Assembly: GCF_003952185.1 (NCBI RefSeq)
Contig: NZ_RXFS01000005.1
Coordinates: 1 to 64,000, forward strand
Origin: Variovorax sp. 679
Lineage (GTDB): Bacteria > Pseudomonadota > Gammaproteobacteria > Burkholderiales > Burkholderiaceae_C
Length of the DNA: 64,000 nt
Direction: 5' to 3'
The notes beneath the pieces were generated by a model, which was given only the letters and a program-made list of their open reading frames with translations, was not told where the DNA came from and did no database searches. A program made the translations under genes and the position numbers. This document shows, one piece after another, positions 1 to 9,711 of this stretch (the stretch's first letter is position 1; every line of letters begins with the position of its first letter).

Positions 1-78
1 AGACAATGGCTGGGGGTTTTTGCTTTGCGCCACCGAAAACACACAACTTCGGAACCAAGGCAGAGCAATCTGCAACCA

Positions 79-1011
79 CTACAGGTTACGCAGGAATGAA
101 CCACTCTTCTCCGCAGCGCATGACTCAATCAGCTCCGAAAAAATATCTCCGGTCAATCGATCCAGTTCCACGTCGTTGAAGAAGCGTGCCCGAATTGAAT
201 TGAGATAAGCCGTGCCCTGCAGCCAGGCATCCCAATCCGCCACAGAGATCGACTGCACCTCCAGCAGCTTGAACTTCATCAGCACCTTGATGGCATGCCG
301 CGCGTGTTTCACAGGATCGCGCTGAAGGCCATCAAGCCGCCGATACGCTACGGACAGCGCCTTGTCGACGCCATCGAAGACAGAGCCGTGCCCCGGAATC
401 ACCCGCCGCGGCGCAAGCCCCGCGATCAGATCCAGGGTGGCGCCCACGTCTTCGAACGACGGCTCCCCGGCCAACTCGGGAAACGCAATGCCGAATCCGT
501 TCTCCCACAGTGCATCCGCCGAGATCAGCGTCCGTGCCTCGGCATCGAACAGGATGACTGAGTGAGGGTCATGACCAGGAGCTGCATGCACCTGCCACGG
601 CCTATCCCCAAGCAACTGCTCGGTCCCTGGCTGCAACAGTCCGGTAAAACCGAATCGCGGACAGGTCTGCCCCGTCGCCAGAAAACTCAAGCCTTGCTGA
701 TCCCAACTCTGCACGAATGCAGCCTCGCCCGGCGGAATGTCAGTGCGAGCTGATGGATACCGCGCCTGCAGCGCGGCATTTCCCCCGCAGTGGTCGCTGT
801 GCAGATGTGTATTCAGAATGCGATCGAGCGGCAGCCTTCCCAGCACAGATTCGACCAGCGCGACCGTCTGATCGGCATGTGTTGCGTACCCCGTATCGAC
901 GATCGCCGTTTCTTCCTTGCCCACGAACAGGACGTTGTTCGAGGAAAGCCACCCCCGCTCGAGCACAACGACATTCGCCGGCAGCCCGGTGCTCGCCGAC
1001 GAATGGCTCAT
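79..1011 (-). CDS. MBL-fold metallo-hydrolase
   Basis: The 310-residue protein has the metallo-beta-lactamase zinc motif HLHSDH (in NTHLHSDHCGG, around residue 70), a later histidine in APGHDPHS, an SADALW segment and a PGHGS histidine near residue 208. This is the ligand set of a binuclear metal hydrolase of the glyoxalase II/MBL superfamily. No signal peptide is visible, so it is probably cytoplasmic. The substrate cannot be read from sequence. Its ATG lies 3 nt beyond the stop of the upstream acyl-CoA ligase, so the two are co-transcribed and a thioester or lactone produced near that ligase is a plausible substrate (inference). Confidence 0.85.
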   Translation of the reverse strand: MSHSSASTGLPANVVVLERGWLSSNNVLFVGKEETAIVDTGYATHADQTVALVESVLGRLPLDRILNTHLHSDHCGGNAALQARYPSARTDIPPGEAAFVQSWDQQGLSFLATGQTCPRFGFTGLLQPGTEQLLGDRPWQVHAAPGHDPHSVILFDAEARTLISADALWENGFGIAFPELAGEPSFEDVGATLDLIAGLAPRRVIPGHGSVFDGVDKALSVAYRRLDGLQRDPVKHARHAIKVLMKFKLLEVQSISVADWDAWLQGTAYLNSIRARFFNDVELDRLTGDIFSELIESCAAEKSGSFLRNL

Positions 1012-1014
1012 CGT

Positions 1015-2709
1015 TCAGGCGCCCGCACTGGTGCGAAGTTCGCGGCGCAGGATCTTCCCGACATTGGTCTTCGGCAGCGACTCCCGGAACTCGATGTGCT
1101 TCGGCCGCTTGTAGCCCGTGAGCTGCGAATGGCAGTACTGCAGCACTGCATCCTCGGTCAGCGCAGGATCCCTGCGGACCACGAAAACCTTGATGGCCTC
1201 GCCCTGCTTCTCGTCGGGCACGCCCACTGCCGCGCATTCCACGACGCCGGGGCACAGCGAGATCACGTTCTCGAGTTCGTTCGGGAACACATTGAAGCCG
1301 CTGACCAGGATCATGTCTTTCTTGCGGTCGACGATGCGGCTGTAGCCGTCTTCCTGCATCACGGCGATGTCGCCGGTGCGCATGAAGCCGTCCGCCGTGA
1401 ATGCCGCAGCGGTCTCGGCCGGCTGGTTGTAATAGCCGGTCATCACGTTCGGCCCCTTGATGCAAAGCTCGCCGGACTGCCCCATCGGCAGCGAATTCCC
1501 TTCATCGTCCTTGATCGCGATCTCGATGCTGGGCAATGGCAGGCCGATCGTCCCGGTGAACTTGGTGTTCGACACCGGGTTGTTGGTCCCGATCGCGCAG
1601 GTCTCGCTCATGCCCCAGCCTTCGATCATCGGACAACCCGTGGCTTCGAACCACTTGCGCGCCGTACCTTCCGAGGCAGCCATACCACCCGCCTGCGAAA
1701 CGAACAGCGTCGAGAAATCGACCGACTTGAACTCAGGATGCATCAACAGCGCATTGAACAGCGTGTTCACCGCGGGCAGCATGTGGAAGGGCCGCTTCTT
1801 CAACACCGCGATGAATTTGTTGAAGTCCCGTGGGTTCGGAATCAGCGTCATGTGCGAGCCCTGGCGGATCACCAGCAGGCACAGCGTCAGCGCGAAGATG
1901 TGATACAGCGGCAGCGCGGCGATGCTGTTGACCTTCGCCAGGTCGCCGGCGCGCGACAGCGCCGGTGTGAACCAGGCCTCTGCCTGCAGAGTGGCCGCGA
2001 CGATGTTGCGATGAGTCAGCACCGCGCCCTTCGATAAGCCAGTCGTGCCGCCCGTGTACTGCAGGAAAGCAATCGAATCGAGCGTGCTCTGGTCGGGCCC
2101 CAGCGTGCGACCGCGCCCTTCGGAGATGACCTGGTTGAACGGCGTCACGCTGCGCCCGTCGCTCAACGGCAGCTTGTAGGCCGGCACCAGCTTCGCGAGG
2201 TGGCGCACGGCCACTGTGATCCACGCGCCGTACAAGCCGCCCAGCAGGTCGCCCATCGACGTCATGACCACGTGCTTCACGGGCGTGCGCTCGATCACCT
2301 TCTCGAGCGTCGCGGCGAAGTTCTCGAGGATGACGATGGCCGTTGCCCCGGAATCCTTCAGCTGATGCTCCAGCTCCCGCGCCGTGTACAGCGGATTGAC
2401 GTTGACGCAGGTGTACCCCGCGCGCAGCACGCCGCACATGGTGACCGCGAACTGCGGAATGTTGGGCAGCATGATCGCCACGCGCGCTCCGGGCTCGAGC
2501 CCGCGCGACTGCAGCCAGGCACCCAGCGCCTTCGACAGGGTGTCGAGCTCCCCATAAGACATCCAGCGTTCCATGCAGACCGAGAACGGCCGGTCCGCAT
2601 AGCGGCCGAAGGCCTCGTCGAACATGTGAGGCAAGGAGCGGTACTGCTCGGGATTGATTTCGTGCGGTACGCCGGCCGGATAGTTCTGTCGCGCGGATGT
2701 GGTCTGCAT
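1015..2709 (-). CDS. fadD: Long-chain acyl-CoA synthetase (AMP-forming)
   Basis: This 564-residue ANL-superfamily enzyme activates a carboxylic acid to its CoA thioester through an acyl-adenylate. The P-loop-like motif YTGGTTGLSKGA, the GWGMSE motif, the TGD(I) motif, DRKKDMILVSGFNVFPNE and the C-terminal catalytic lysine region (PKTNVGKILRREL) are all present. Length and motifs fit FadD-type medium/long-chain ligases; chain length is not deducible. The start is supported by AAAGGAG 7 nt upstream. It lies 125 bp after phhA and is followed immediately by the MBL hydrolase. Confidence 0.88.
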   Translation of the reverse strand: MQTTSARQNYPAGVPHEINPEQYRSLPHMFDEAFGRYADRPFSVCMERWMSYGELDTLSKALGAWLQSRGLEPGARVAIMLPNIPQFAVTMCGVLRAGYTCVNVNPLYTARELEHQLKDSGATAIVILENFAATLEKVIERTPVKHVVMTSMGDLLGGLYGAWITVAVRHLAKLVPAYKLPLSDGRSVTPFNQVISEGRGRTLGPDQSTLDSIAFLQYTGGTTGLSKGAVLTHRNIVAATLQAEAWFTPALSRAGDLAKVNSIAALPLYHIFALTLCLLVIRQGSHMTLIPNPRDFNKFIAVLKKRPFHMLPAVNTLFNALLMHPEFKSVDFSTLFVSQAGGMAASEGTARKWFEATGCPMIEGWGMSETCAIGTNNPVSNTKFTGTIGLPLPSIEIAIKDDEGNSLPMGQSGELCIKGPNVMTGYYNQPAETAAAFTADGFMRTGDIAVMQEDGYSRIVDRKKDMILVSGFNVFPNELENVISLCPGVVECAAVGVPDEKQGEAIKVFVVRRDPALTEDAVLQYCHSQLTGYKRPKHIEFRESLPKTNVGKILRRELRTSAGA

Positions 2710-2834
2710 GCAAGCTCCTTTGGCGCGGATTGTGGGAGGCAGTGCGCCTCCGCGACCAGCGGGCTTGTCCTAGGGGAAGGGCGCGGGCTGTCGCGCGCGC
2801 GATAGCTGCGCGCGCCGAACAACCCTTCGGAATT

Positions 2835-3710
2835 TCAGGCCTTGCCCGATTCGCCCGGCAGCAGCACGCCGGCTTCGATGTCGGAAGCGACCTCCAGCGA
2901 CTCGTACAGCGGCGTGAAGTCGGGCTCCGTGAGGTCGAACAGCTGGGCGAAGCTGTCGATCACGAAGTAGTTGGCCTGGTAGGTGTCGATCTTGTACCGC
3001 GTGCGCATGGTGCGCAGCAGGTCCAGAGGCAGCCGACGCGGCTCGTCGCTGAGCACTGCGTGCTTCAGCTCGCCCACCGAACTCAGGATGCCGGCGCCAT
3101 ATGCGCGGAGGCCATCCGGCTGGCGGATCAGCCCGAACTCCACCGTGTACCAGTAGAGGCGCGCCAGCTTCTCTCCGGCGCCCAGCTCGTGCGCCTTGAT
3201 GCCGCCTTGCCCGTAGCGCTGCACGTAGTCGGCGAAGGTCGGGTCGAACAGCATCGGCACATGGCCGAACAGGTCGTGGAACACGTCGGGCTCGACGATG
3301 TAGTCGAACTCCTCCGGCTTGCGGATCCAGTCCGTCACCGGAAACTTGCGATTCGCGAGCAGCGTGAAGAACGGCAGTTCCGGAATAAGCCCAGGCACCG
3401 CCACGATCTCCCAGCCCGTCGCGCGATGCAGCCGTTCGTTGAGTTCGTCGAAGCGCGGGATGCGGTCCTTCACGCCGAGCGAGGGCAGCGCCTTGATGAA
3501 GGCATCGCAGGCCAGTCCCGGCAACTGCGCCGCCTGGCGCTCGTAGAGCCGGCGGTAGGTGTCGTGATCGGCCGCCGTGTAGCTGGCCCAGTCCTGCGGG
3601 CAGGTGTAGTCGGCCAGCACCTTGCCGCCGCGCGAGTAGTCGCCACGAGGCGGGCGATCCGAGGCGCCGTAGACGGCGGGGGTGACAACGGCGGCGGCAG
3701 GGGTTTCCAT
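2835..3710 (-). CDS. phhA: Phenylalanine 4-monooxygenase
   Basis: This 291-residue pterin-dependent hydroxylase converts phenylalanine to tyrosine. The iron-binding triad is visible: two histidines in VFHDLFGHVPML and the glutamate in YWYTVEFGL. The length is typical of the bacterial single-domain enzyme, without the eukaryotic ACT regulatory domain. It starts 25 nt after the pheC-like gene and is third in the unit hppD-pheC-phhA, feeding tyrosine toward homogentisate. The pterin carbinolamine dehydratase gene phhB, often adjacent in Pseudomonas, is not in this window. Translation probably depends on coupling, because no strong Shine-Dalgarno is seen. Confidence 0.95.
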   Translation of the reverse strand: METPAAAVVTPAVYGASDRPPRGDYSRGGKVLADYTCPQDWASYTAADHDTYRRLYERQAAQLPGLACDAFIKALPSLGVKDRIPRFDELNERLHRATGWEIVAVPGLIPELPFFTLLANRKFPVTDWIRKPEEFDYIVEPDVFHDLFGHVPMLFDPTFADYVQRYGQGGIKAHELGAGEKLARLYWYTVEFGLIRQPDGLRAYGAGILSSVGELKHAVLSDEPRRLPLDLLRTMRTRYKIDTYQANYFVIDSFAQLFDLTEPDFTPLYESLEVASDIEAGVLLPGESGKA

Positions 3711-3735
3711 CGAGATCGGTCTTGTCTTGAATTGC

Positions 3736-4542
3736 TTACTTGAGCCAGCGGTCCATCGTCCGCTGGAAGTCGCCGCCGGCCTGCTGCAGGTGCAGCCACT
3801 GGTCGACGTACGACTTGAAGGCCACGTCGTCGCGCGGCAGCATCCACGCCATTTCGCCGTACTGCAGCGGCTTGTCGGGGTTGACCGCGCACAGGCCCGG
3901 CTTGAGCTTCTGCTGCGTGATGGCCTCGGCCGCCTCGGTGACGAACACGTCGGCGCGGTTGGCGAGGATCTCGTCGAAGATCGTCACGTTCTCGCCGTGC
4001 AGCGTGAGCTTGGCCTGCTTGAAATTGGCGCGGGCAAAGCGCTCGTTGCTGCCGCCCGGATTGAAGATGACGCGCACCGACGGCTTGTCGATGGCCGCCA
4101 CGCTCTGGTACTTGGCCACGTCGGCGCAGCGCGCAATGGGCGTCTTGCCGTTGACCATGTAGGGCGCGCTGAAGAAGGCGCGCTTCTGGCGATCGGTGGT
4201 GACAGACACGCCGCCCACGGCGATGTCGCACTTGCCGGCCGCCAGGTCGGGCAGCAGGTTGGCCCAGGTGGTCTTGACCCACTCGGGCTTCGCGCCGAGG
4301 CTGGCGCTGAAGCCCGCCATCAGGTCGACGTCGATGCCCTCGAAGGCGCCGTCCGTCTTCTGGAAGCTGAAGGGCTTGTAGTCGCCCGGCGTGCAGATGC
4401 GCAATACGGCGGCCTTCTGCACCGTGTCCAGGTGCGAGGCGCTGGCAGCCGGCGTGGCCGCCGGCGCCATCGCGCAACCCGAAAGAACGGCGGCGGCTGC
4501 CGCAATGAAGGTCAGACCGATCGAAGGCGTACAGCTGCGCAT
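3736..4542 (-). CDS. pheC: Cyclohexadienyl dehydratase-like lipoprotein (PheC family)
   Basis: The 268-residue protein has the periplasmic-binding-protein fold of solute-binding family 3. It matches what I recall of Pseudomonas PheC along its length: GDYKPFS, NPGGSNE.FARANFK, ENVTIF, LCAVNP.KPLQYGE, LPRDD.AFKSYVDQWLH. PheC turns prephenate into phenylpyruvate and arogenate into phenylalanine. The glutamate I align with the catalytic acid of PheC is present as E206 (VTEAAEAIT). Residues 1-23 form a lipoprotein signal ending LSGC, so it should be membrane-anchored outside the cytoplasm. Sitting between hppD and phhA supports a role in aromatic amino-acid metabolism rather than ABC transport, and no ABC genes adjoin it. 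A true binding protein remains the alternative. Confidence 0.75.
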   Translation of the reverse strand: MRSCTPSIGLTFIAAAAAVLSGCAMAPAATPAASASHLDTVQKAAVLRICTPGDYKPFSFQKTDGAFEGIDVDLMAGFSASLGAKPEWVKTTWANLLPDLAAGKCDIAVGGVSVTTDRQKRAFFSAPYMVNGKTPIARCADVAKYQSVAAIDKPSVRVIFNPGGSNERFARANFKQAKLTLHGENVTIFDEILANRADVFVTEAAEAITQQKLKPGLCAVNPDKPLQYGEMAWMLPRDDVAFKSYVDQWLHLQQAGGDFQRTMDRWLK

Positions 4543-4579
4543 GCGTGCTCCAGAAGCAGGTGAATAAGGGAAGGGGCCC

Positions 4580-5707
<1,128 letters not shown>

Positions 5708-5850
5708 GTGCGGTCTCCGGTGGGTGGGGATTGAATGAATAGGGCGCGAAATCGGCCGGTCATGCAATGTAGGTTGGATGCCTCTCAGGTTTTCTGCGTT
5801 TCCGGGCGCTTGCAATGGTCATTGCGCAGTAAAACTGCAAGAATGCGGAA
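5708..5850. promoter_or_regulatory. Divergent promoter region with inverted repeat
   Basis: This 143-bp gap separates hppD (minus) from the Lrp-type gene (plus). It holds a perfect inverted repeat, GCAATGGTCATTGC at 5812-5825, 26 bp before the regulator start, and a further GCAATG at 5764-5769. That is consistent with an operator for the neighbouring Lrp/AsnC protein controlling both genes. The assignment is inferred from position. Confidence 0.4.
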
Positions 5851-6324
5851 ATGGAAGCACTGGACAAGATTGATAGGCTCATTTTGCGCACGCTGCAAGC
5901 AGACGGCCGTGCAACCTACGACCAGATCGCCGAGCAGGTGAGCCTGTCGCCCAGCGCCGTGCTGCGGCGGGTCAAGCGGCTGGAAGAGCACCGTGTGATC
6001 GACCGCTACGTGGCCCTCGTCCAGCCGGAAGCCATCGGCCTGGGGCTGACCGCATATCTCAATGTGCGGCTCGAAAAGCACACCGAGACCCACAAGCGCA
6101 ACCCCATGGACCTGTTCCGCGCCAGCGTACAGACCTGGCCCGAGGTCGTCGAGTGCGCGGCCCTGACCGGCGACATGGACTACCTCCTGCGCGTCGTGGT
6201 GGCCGACATGGCCCACTACAGCCGCTTCATCATGGACACCCTGCTCAAGCACCCCAGCGTGGAAGACTGCAAGACCAGCTTCGTGCTCGACCGTGTCAAA
6301 GCCACAACAGCTGTGCCTGTTTAG
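5851..6324 (+). CDS. Lrp/AsnC-family transcriptional regulator
   Basis: This 157-residue protein has an N-terminal winged helix-turn-helix (DKIDRLILRTLQADGR, then IAEQVSLSPSAVLRRVKRLE) and a C-terminal RAM/AsnC ligand-binding domain with the TGDMDYLLRV signature. Members bind amino acids and act as local activators or repressors. Its divergent position beside hppD-pheC-phhA suggests control of that unit by tyrosine, phenylalanine or a derivative. That is an inference from context; no effector can be read from the sequence. Confidence 0.9.
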   Translation: MEALDKIDRLILRTLQADGRATYDQIAEQVSLSPSAVLRRVKRLEEHRVIDRYVALVQPEAIGLGLTAYLNVRLEKHTETHKRNPMDLFRASVQTWPEVVECAALTGDMDYLLRVVVADMAHYSRFIMDTLLKHPSVEDCKTSFVLDRVKATTAVPV

Positions 6325-6405
6325 CCACATTTTGGTTGCGCGAGCGCCACGCGCTCTGGTAGAGAGTCACGAATGTGTCCTGGAATTGACCTTGCATACT
6401 TGTTG

Positions 6406-6425
6406 TTTAAGGGAAAACCCTTAAA
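6406..6425. promoter_or_regulatory. Perfect inverted repeat upstream of GNAT gene
   Basis: TTTAAGGGAAAACCCTTAAA is an 8-bp perfect inverted repeat with an AAAA spacer, ending 8 nt before the GNAT start codon. A TTGACC hexamer at 6386-6391 could be a -35 box, which would place the repeat over the -10 or initial transcribed region. It is either an operator or a leader hairpin; no T-tract follows, so it is unlikely to be an intrinsic terminator. Confidence 0.4.
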
Positions 6426-6433
6426 GTCGAGCC

Positions 6434-7162
6434 ATGCTTACCGCCAAGACCCTTCTCAAAGCGTCTCTCGGCATTGGCTCTTTCCTGAAAGCGCCGATGG
6501 TTGAGGCGCAACCACGCGCAGTCAGCGCGCCTCAACCCGTCATGGTGCCGATCCGCTCGATCGGCCCGCGCGAACGCGAGCGCATCGCCCGCCATCTGCT
6601 CGACCTCACCCCGCACGACCGCTACCTGCGTTTCGGCTACGCGGCGGCCGACGAGCAGATCCAGCGCTACGTCGACGGCCTCGATTTCGAGCGCGACGAG
6701 CTCTTCGGCATCTACAACCGTCGCCTCGACCTGATCGCGATGGCGCACCTGGCCTTCGCCCCCGGCGACCAGCACAGTGACTGCGCCGAGTTCGGTGTGT
6801 CCGTCTCGGCCCATGCGCGCGGCCGGGGCTACGGTGCCCGCCTGTTCGAACGCGCCGTGGTCGTGGCTCGCAACGAAGGCGTGGGCATGCTCTTCATCCA
6901 TGCGCTGAGCGAGAACGCCGCCATGCTGAAGATCGCCCGCAACGCCGGCGCCACCGTGGTGCGCAGCGGCTCCGAAGCAGAGGCCCATCTGGAGCTGCCC
7001 AGCGCCACCTTCGACAGCCGAATGAGCGAAATCGCCCTGGAGCACTACGCCGCCGTCGACTTCGCGCTCAAGAGCCGCGCCAAGCAGTTCTGGGCCTTCC
7101 TGGCCAGCCTGCAGGAAGTGCGCAGCGGCATGCGCGACGCCCGCAAGAAGTCCGCTCCCTGA
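6434..7162 (+). CDS. GNAT-family N-acetyltransferase
   Basis: The 242-residue protein has a GNAT domain at about residues 40-180. The acetyl-CoA loop is recognisable in SVSAHARGRGYGARLFERAV, followed by GMLFIHALSENAAMLKIARNAG, which matches motif A and motif B. The ends carry no recognisable domain. The substrate is unknown. It is a single gene on the plus strand with a conspicuous inverted repeat directly upstream and a hairpin downstream. Confidence 0.8.
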   Translation: MLTAKTLLKASLGIGSFLKAPMVEAQPRAVSAPQPVMVPIRSIGPRERERIARHLLDLTPHDRYLRFGYAAADEQIQRYVDGLDFERDELFGIYNRRLDLIAMAHLAFAPGDQHSDCAEFGVSVSAHARGRGYGARLFERAVVVARNEGVGMLFIHALSENAAMLKIARNAGATVVRSGSEAEAHLELPSATFDSRMSEIALEHYAAVDFALKSRAKQFWAFLASLQEVRSGMRDARKKSAP

Positions 7163-7175
7163 GGGAATGCGGCGC

Positions 7176-7203
7176 CCCCAGCCGGCCTACGCCGGCCTTG
7201 GGG
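7176..7203 (+). terminator. Hairpin after GNAT gene
   Basis: The stem CCCCA-GCCGGC pairs with GCCGGC-(ct)-TGGGG around a CTAC loop, 13 nt after the GNAT stop. No T-tract follows, so it is either a weak or Rho-assisted terminator or a small GC-rich repeat. It separates this gene from corC. Confidence 0.35.
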
Positions 7204-7261
7204 TAGAGCGTGTCACACGCAATCCGGTATCCTTGTTCCTCCTCAACTCCGCCCTCCCGCA

Positions 7262-8140
7262 GTGGCCGACCCTCACCCTGAACGCGCTCCCGTCGAACGG
7301 GAAGACAAGCGCAGCTTTCTCCAGAAACTCGCCGAATTCATCCACCCCGGTCCCGACTCGCGCGACGAGCTGATCGAAACCCTGGCGGACGCCGAGGACA
7401 ACGAGGTGATCGGCGCAGAGTCGCGCGTGATGCTCGAAGGCGTGCTGCGCATGGCCGACATGACCGCCGGCGACGTGATGGTCGCCGCGCCGCGCATGGA
7501 CCTGGTGAACATCGACGCGCCGTTCGACGCGCTGCTGCATCTCATCATCGACACCGCGCACTCGCGCTTTCCGGTGTACGAGGGCGAGAAGGAAAACATC
7601 ATCGGCATCCTGCTCGCGAAGGACCTGCTCAAGCTGCAGCGCGCGCCGGGCCTGAACATCCGCGCGCTGCTGCGGCCGGCCACCTTCGTGCCCGAGAGCA
7701 AGGGCCTGAACGACCTGCTGCGCGAGTTCCGAGGCAACCGCAACCACCTGGCGATCGTCATCGACGAGTTCGGACGCGTGGCCGGCCTCATCACTATCGA
7801 GGACGTGCTCGAGCAGATCGTCGGCGAGATCGAGGACGAGTTCGACATCGCGGAAGACGAGGGCGACATCTTCGGCCTCGCCGACCACACCTACCGCGTC
7901 TCGGGCGACACGCCCATCGAGCGCGTTGCCGAGGCCTTTGGCATCGTGTTCGACGAAGAGCAGCTCAGCGAAGACTTCGACACCATCGGCGGGCTGATCG
8001 CGCACGAGATGGGCCACGTGCCCAAGCGCGGCGAGCACCATGCGATCGGCGGTTTCGACTTCGTCGTGCTCCACACCAAGGGCGGCGCGGTGCGCTGGTT
8101 CAAGGTGTCCCCGGCACGCGGCGGCGACGCGGCCGACTGA
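7262..8140 (+). CDS. corC: CorC/TlyC-type CBS-domain protein
   Basis: The 292-residue cytoplasmic protein has two CBS domains (about 70-195, with VMVAAPRMDLV, HSRFPVYEGEKENIIGILLAKDLL and IVIDEFGRVAGLITIEDVLEQIVGEI split over the pair) and a C-terminal CorC_HlyC FAD-like domain (YRVSGDTPIE to the end). E. coli YbeX/CorC is linked to Mg/Co efflux and ribosome metabolism and, as here, lies directly before lnt. The start is GTG at 7262 with no clear Shine-Dalgarno. Its TGA overlaps the lnt ATG. Confidence 0.9.
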   Translation: MADPHPERAPVEREDKRSFLQKLAEFIHPGPDSRDELIETLADAEDNEVIGAESRVMLEGVLRMADMTAGDVMVAAPRMDLVNIDAPFDALLHLIIDTAHSRFPVYEGEKENIIGILLAKDLLKLQRAPGLNIRALLRPATFVPESKGLNDLLREFRGNRNHLAIVIDEFGRVAGLITIEDVLEQIVGEIEDEFDIAEDEGDIFGLADHTYRVSGDTPIERVAEAFGIVFDEEQLSEDFDTIGGLIAHEMGHVPKRGEHHAIGGFDFVVLHTKGGAVRWFKVSPARGGDAAD

Positions 8141-9705
8141 TGGCCCGCGCGCCGGCTTCCTCCTTCGCCAACCTGTTCCGCCTGATCGGCTTCGGCGCCG
8201 CCGGGCTCGCGCAGGCGCTGTCGATGGCTTCGCCCGTCGGCGGCAAACCGCTGTGGTGGCTGCAGCTGCTGTCGCTCGGTGCGTTCGTCTGGCTGCTCGA
8301 CGGCCTGCGCGCGCAGGGCGCGGGCTGGCGCCGCGCCGGCCTGCATGGCTGGCTCTTCTCCACCGCCTGGCTCACGGGCAGCTTCTGGTGGCTCTTCATC
8401 TCGATGCACACCTACGGCGGCTTGCCGGCTCCGCTCGCGGCCATCGCCGTGCTGGCGCTGGCCGCGGCGCTCGGGCTCTACTACGCCGTGGCGGCCGCGT
8501 GGTTCGTGGTGCGCGGGCCGAAGGGCCGGGTGACGGGTGCGCTGGTCTTCGCTGCGCTCTGGACGCTCGCCGAGCTGGTGCGCGGCAGCTGGTTCACCGG
8601 CTTTCCGTGGGGCGCCGGCGGCTATGCGCACGTCGAGGGACCGCTCGCGGCGTTGGCGCCATGGGTGGGTGTCTACGGCATCGGTGCGGCGGCCGCGCTG
8701 GTCGTGGCGCTCGTCGCACTGAATCGGCCGCTTCGCATTGCCGACGCCGTACAAGGTGCAGCGCTGATCGCACTGGTGTTCGCCGTGCCTCATCTGGTGC
8801 CCGCGCTCCGCGACGACGTACAGGGCGCGAAAGGCGCGACCGGCAGCCTGAACGTCGCGCTCCTGCAGGGCAACATTCCGCAGGACGAGAAGTTCGTTCC
8901 CGGCGGTGGCATCGAGACTGCGTTGCAGTGGTATGGCGAGCAACTGCGCGATGCCAAGGCTTCGCTCGTCGTCACCCCCGAGACTGCCTTGCCGCTGCTG
9001 CCGCAGCAACTGCCTGCCGGCTATCTGGAGGCGATCAAGGCACGCTACAGCCAGGGCAACCAGGCCGCCATCGTCGGCCTGCCGCTTGGAGGGCAGGGCA
9101 CCTACAGCAACGCGGTGCTCGGCTTCCGCCCCGGTGACGCGCAGACCTACGCCTACAGCAAGCATCATCTCGTGCCATTCGGCGAATTCATTCCGCTGGG
9201 CTTCCGCTGGTTCATCCAGATGATGAACATCCCGCTGGGCGACTTCGCGCGAGGCGGCCTCGCGCAGGCGCCCTTCGTCTGGCAAGGCCAGCGTATCGCG
9301 CCGAACATCTGCTACGAAGACTTGTTCGGCGACGAGATCGGCGCGAACTTCCGCGACGAGGCCACGGCGCCCACCATCCTGCTCAACGTGAGCAACATCG
9401 CGTGGTTCGGCGACACCGTCGCCATCGACGAGCACCTGTCGATCTCGCGCATGCGCGCGCTCGAGTTCGCCCGGCCGATGGTGCGCTCCACCAACACCGG
9501 CGCGACCGTCGTGATCGACGCCCAAGGCCGCGTCACGCACGAACTGCCGCGCCTCACGCGCGGCGTGCTCGAAGCCAGCGTGGAAGGCCGGCGCGGCCTC
9601 ACGCCCTTCGCACGCTGGGTGGCGCCCTTCGGCCTCTGGCCGCTGTGGCTGCTGGCCATGGCCATCGTGGCGGTGGCCTTCGTGCAAGGCCGTCGCAAGA
9701 ACTGA
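8140..9705 (+). CDS. lnt: Apolipoprotein N-acyltransferase
   Basis: The 521-residue inner-membrane enzyme adds the third acyl chain to lipoproteins. It has about six to eight N-terminal hydrophobic segments, then a periplasmic nitrilase-like domain (about residues 240-490) with the catalytic triad: E in TPETALPLL, K in SKHHLVPFGEF and C in PNICYEDLFG. A C-terminal membrane helix ends the protein. It is translationally coupled to corC by an ATGA overlap at 8138-8142. It is required in principle for maturation of the several lipoproteins in this window. Confidence 0.95.
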   Translation: MARAPASSFANLFRLIGFGAAGLAQALSMASPVGGKPLWWLQLLSLGAFVWLLDGLRAQGAGWRRAGLHGWLFSTAWLTGSFWWLFISMHTYGGLPAPLAAIAVLALAAALGLYYAVAAAWFVVRGPKGRVTGALVFAALWTLAELVRGSWFTGFPWGAGGYAHVEGPLAALAPWVGVYGIGAAAALVVALVALNRPLRIADAVQGAALIALVFAVPHLVPALRDDVQGAKGATGSLNVALLQGNIPQDEKFVPGGGIETALQWYGEQLRDAKASLVVTPETALPLLPQQLPAGYLEAIKARYSQGNQAAIVGLPLGGQGTYSNAVLGFRPGDAQTYAYSKHHLVPFGEFIPLGFRWFIQMMNIPLGDFARGGLAQAPFVWQGQRIAPNICYEDLFGDEIGANFRDEATAPTILLNVSNIAWFGDTVAIDEHLSISRMRALEFARPMVRSTNTGATVVIDAQGRVTHELPRLTRGVLEASVEGRRGLTPFARWVAPFGLWPLWLLAMAIVAVAFVQGRRKN

Positions 9706-9711
9706 AAGCGG

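Noticed and set aside
1..78. A possible gene end at the left edge of the window.
   Set aside because: No frame shows family motifs or a clear stop context; nothing is supported there.
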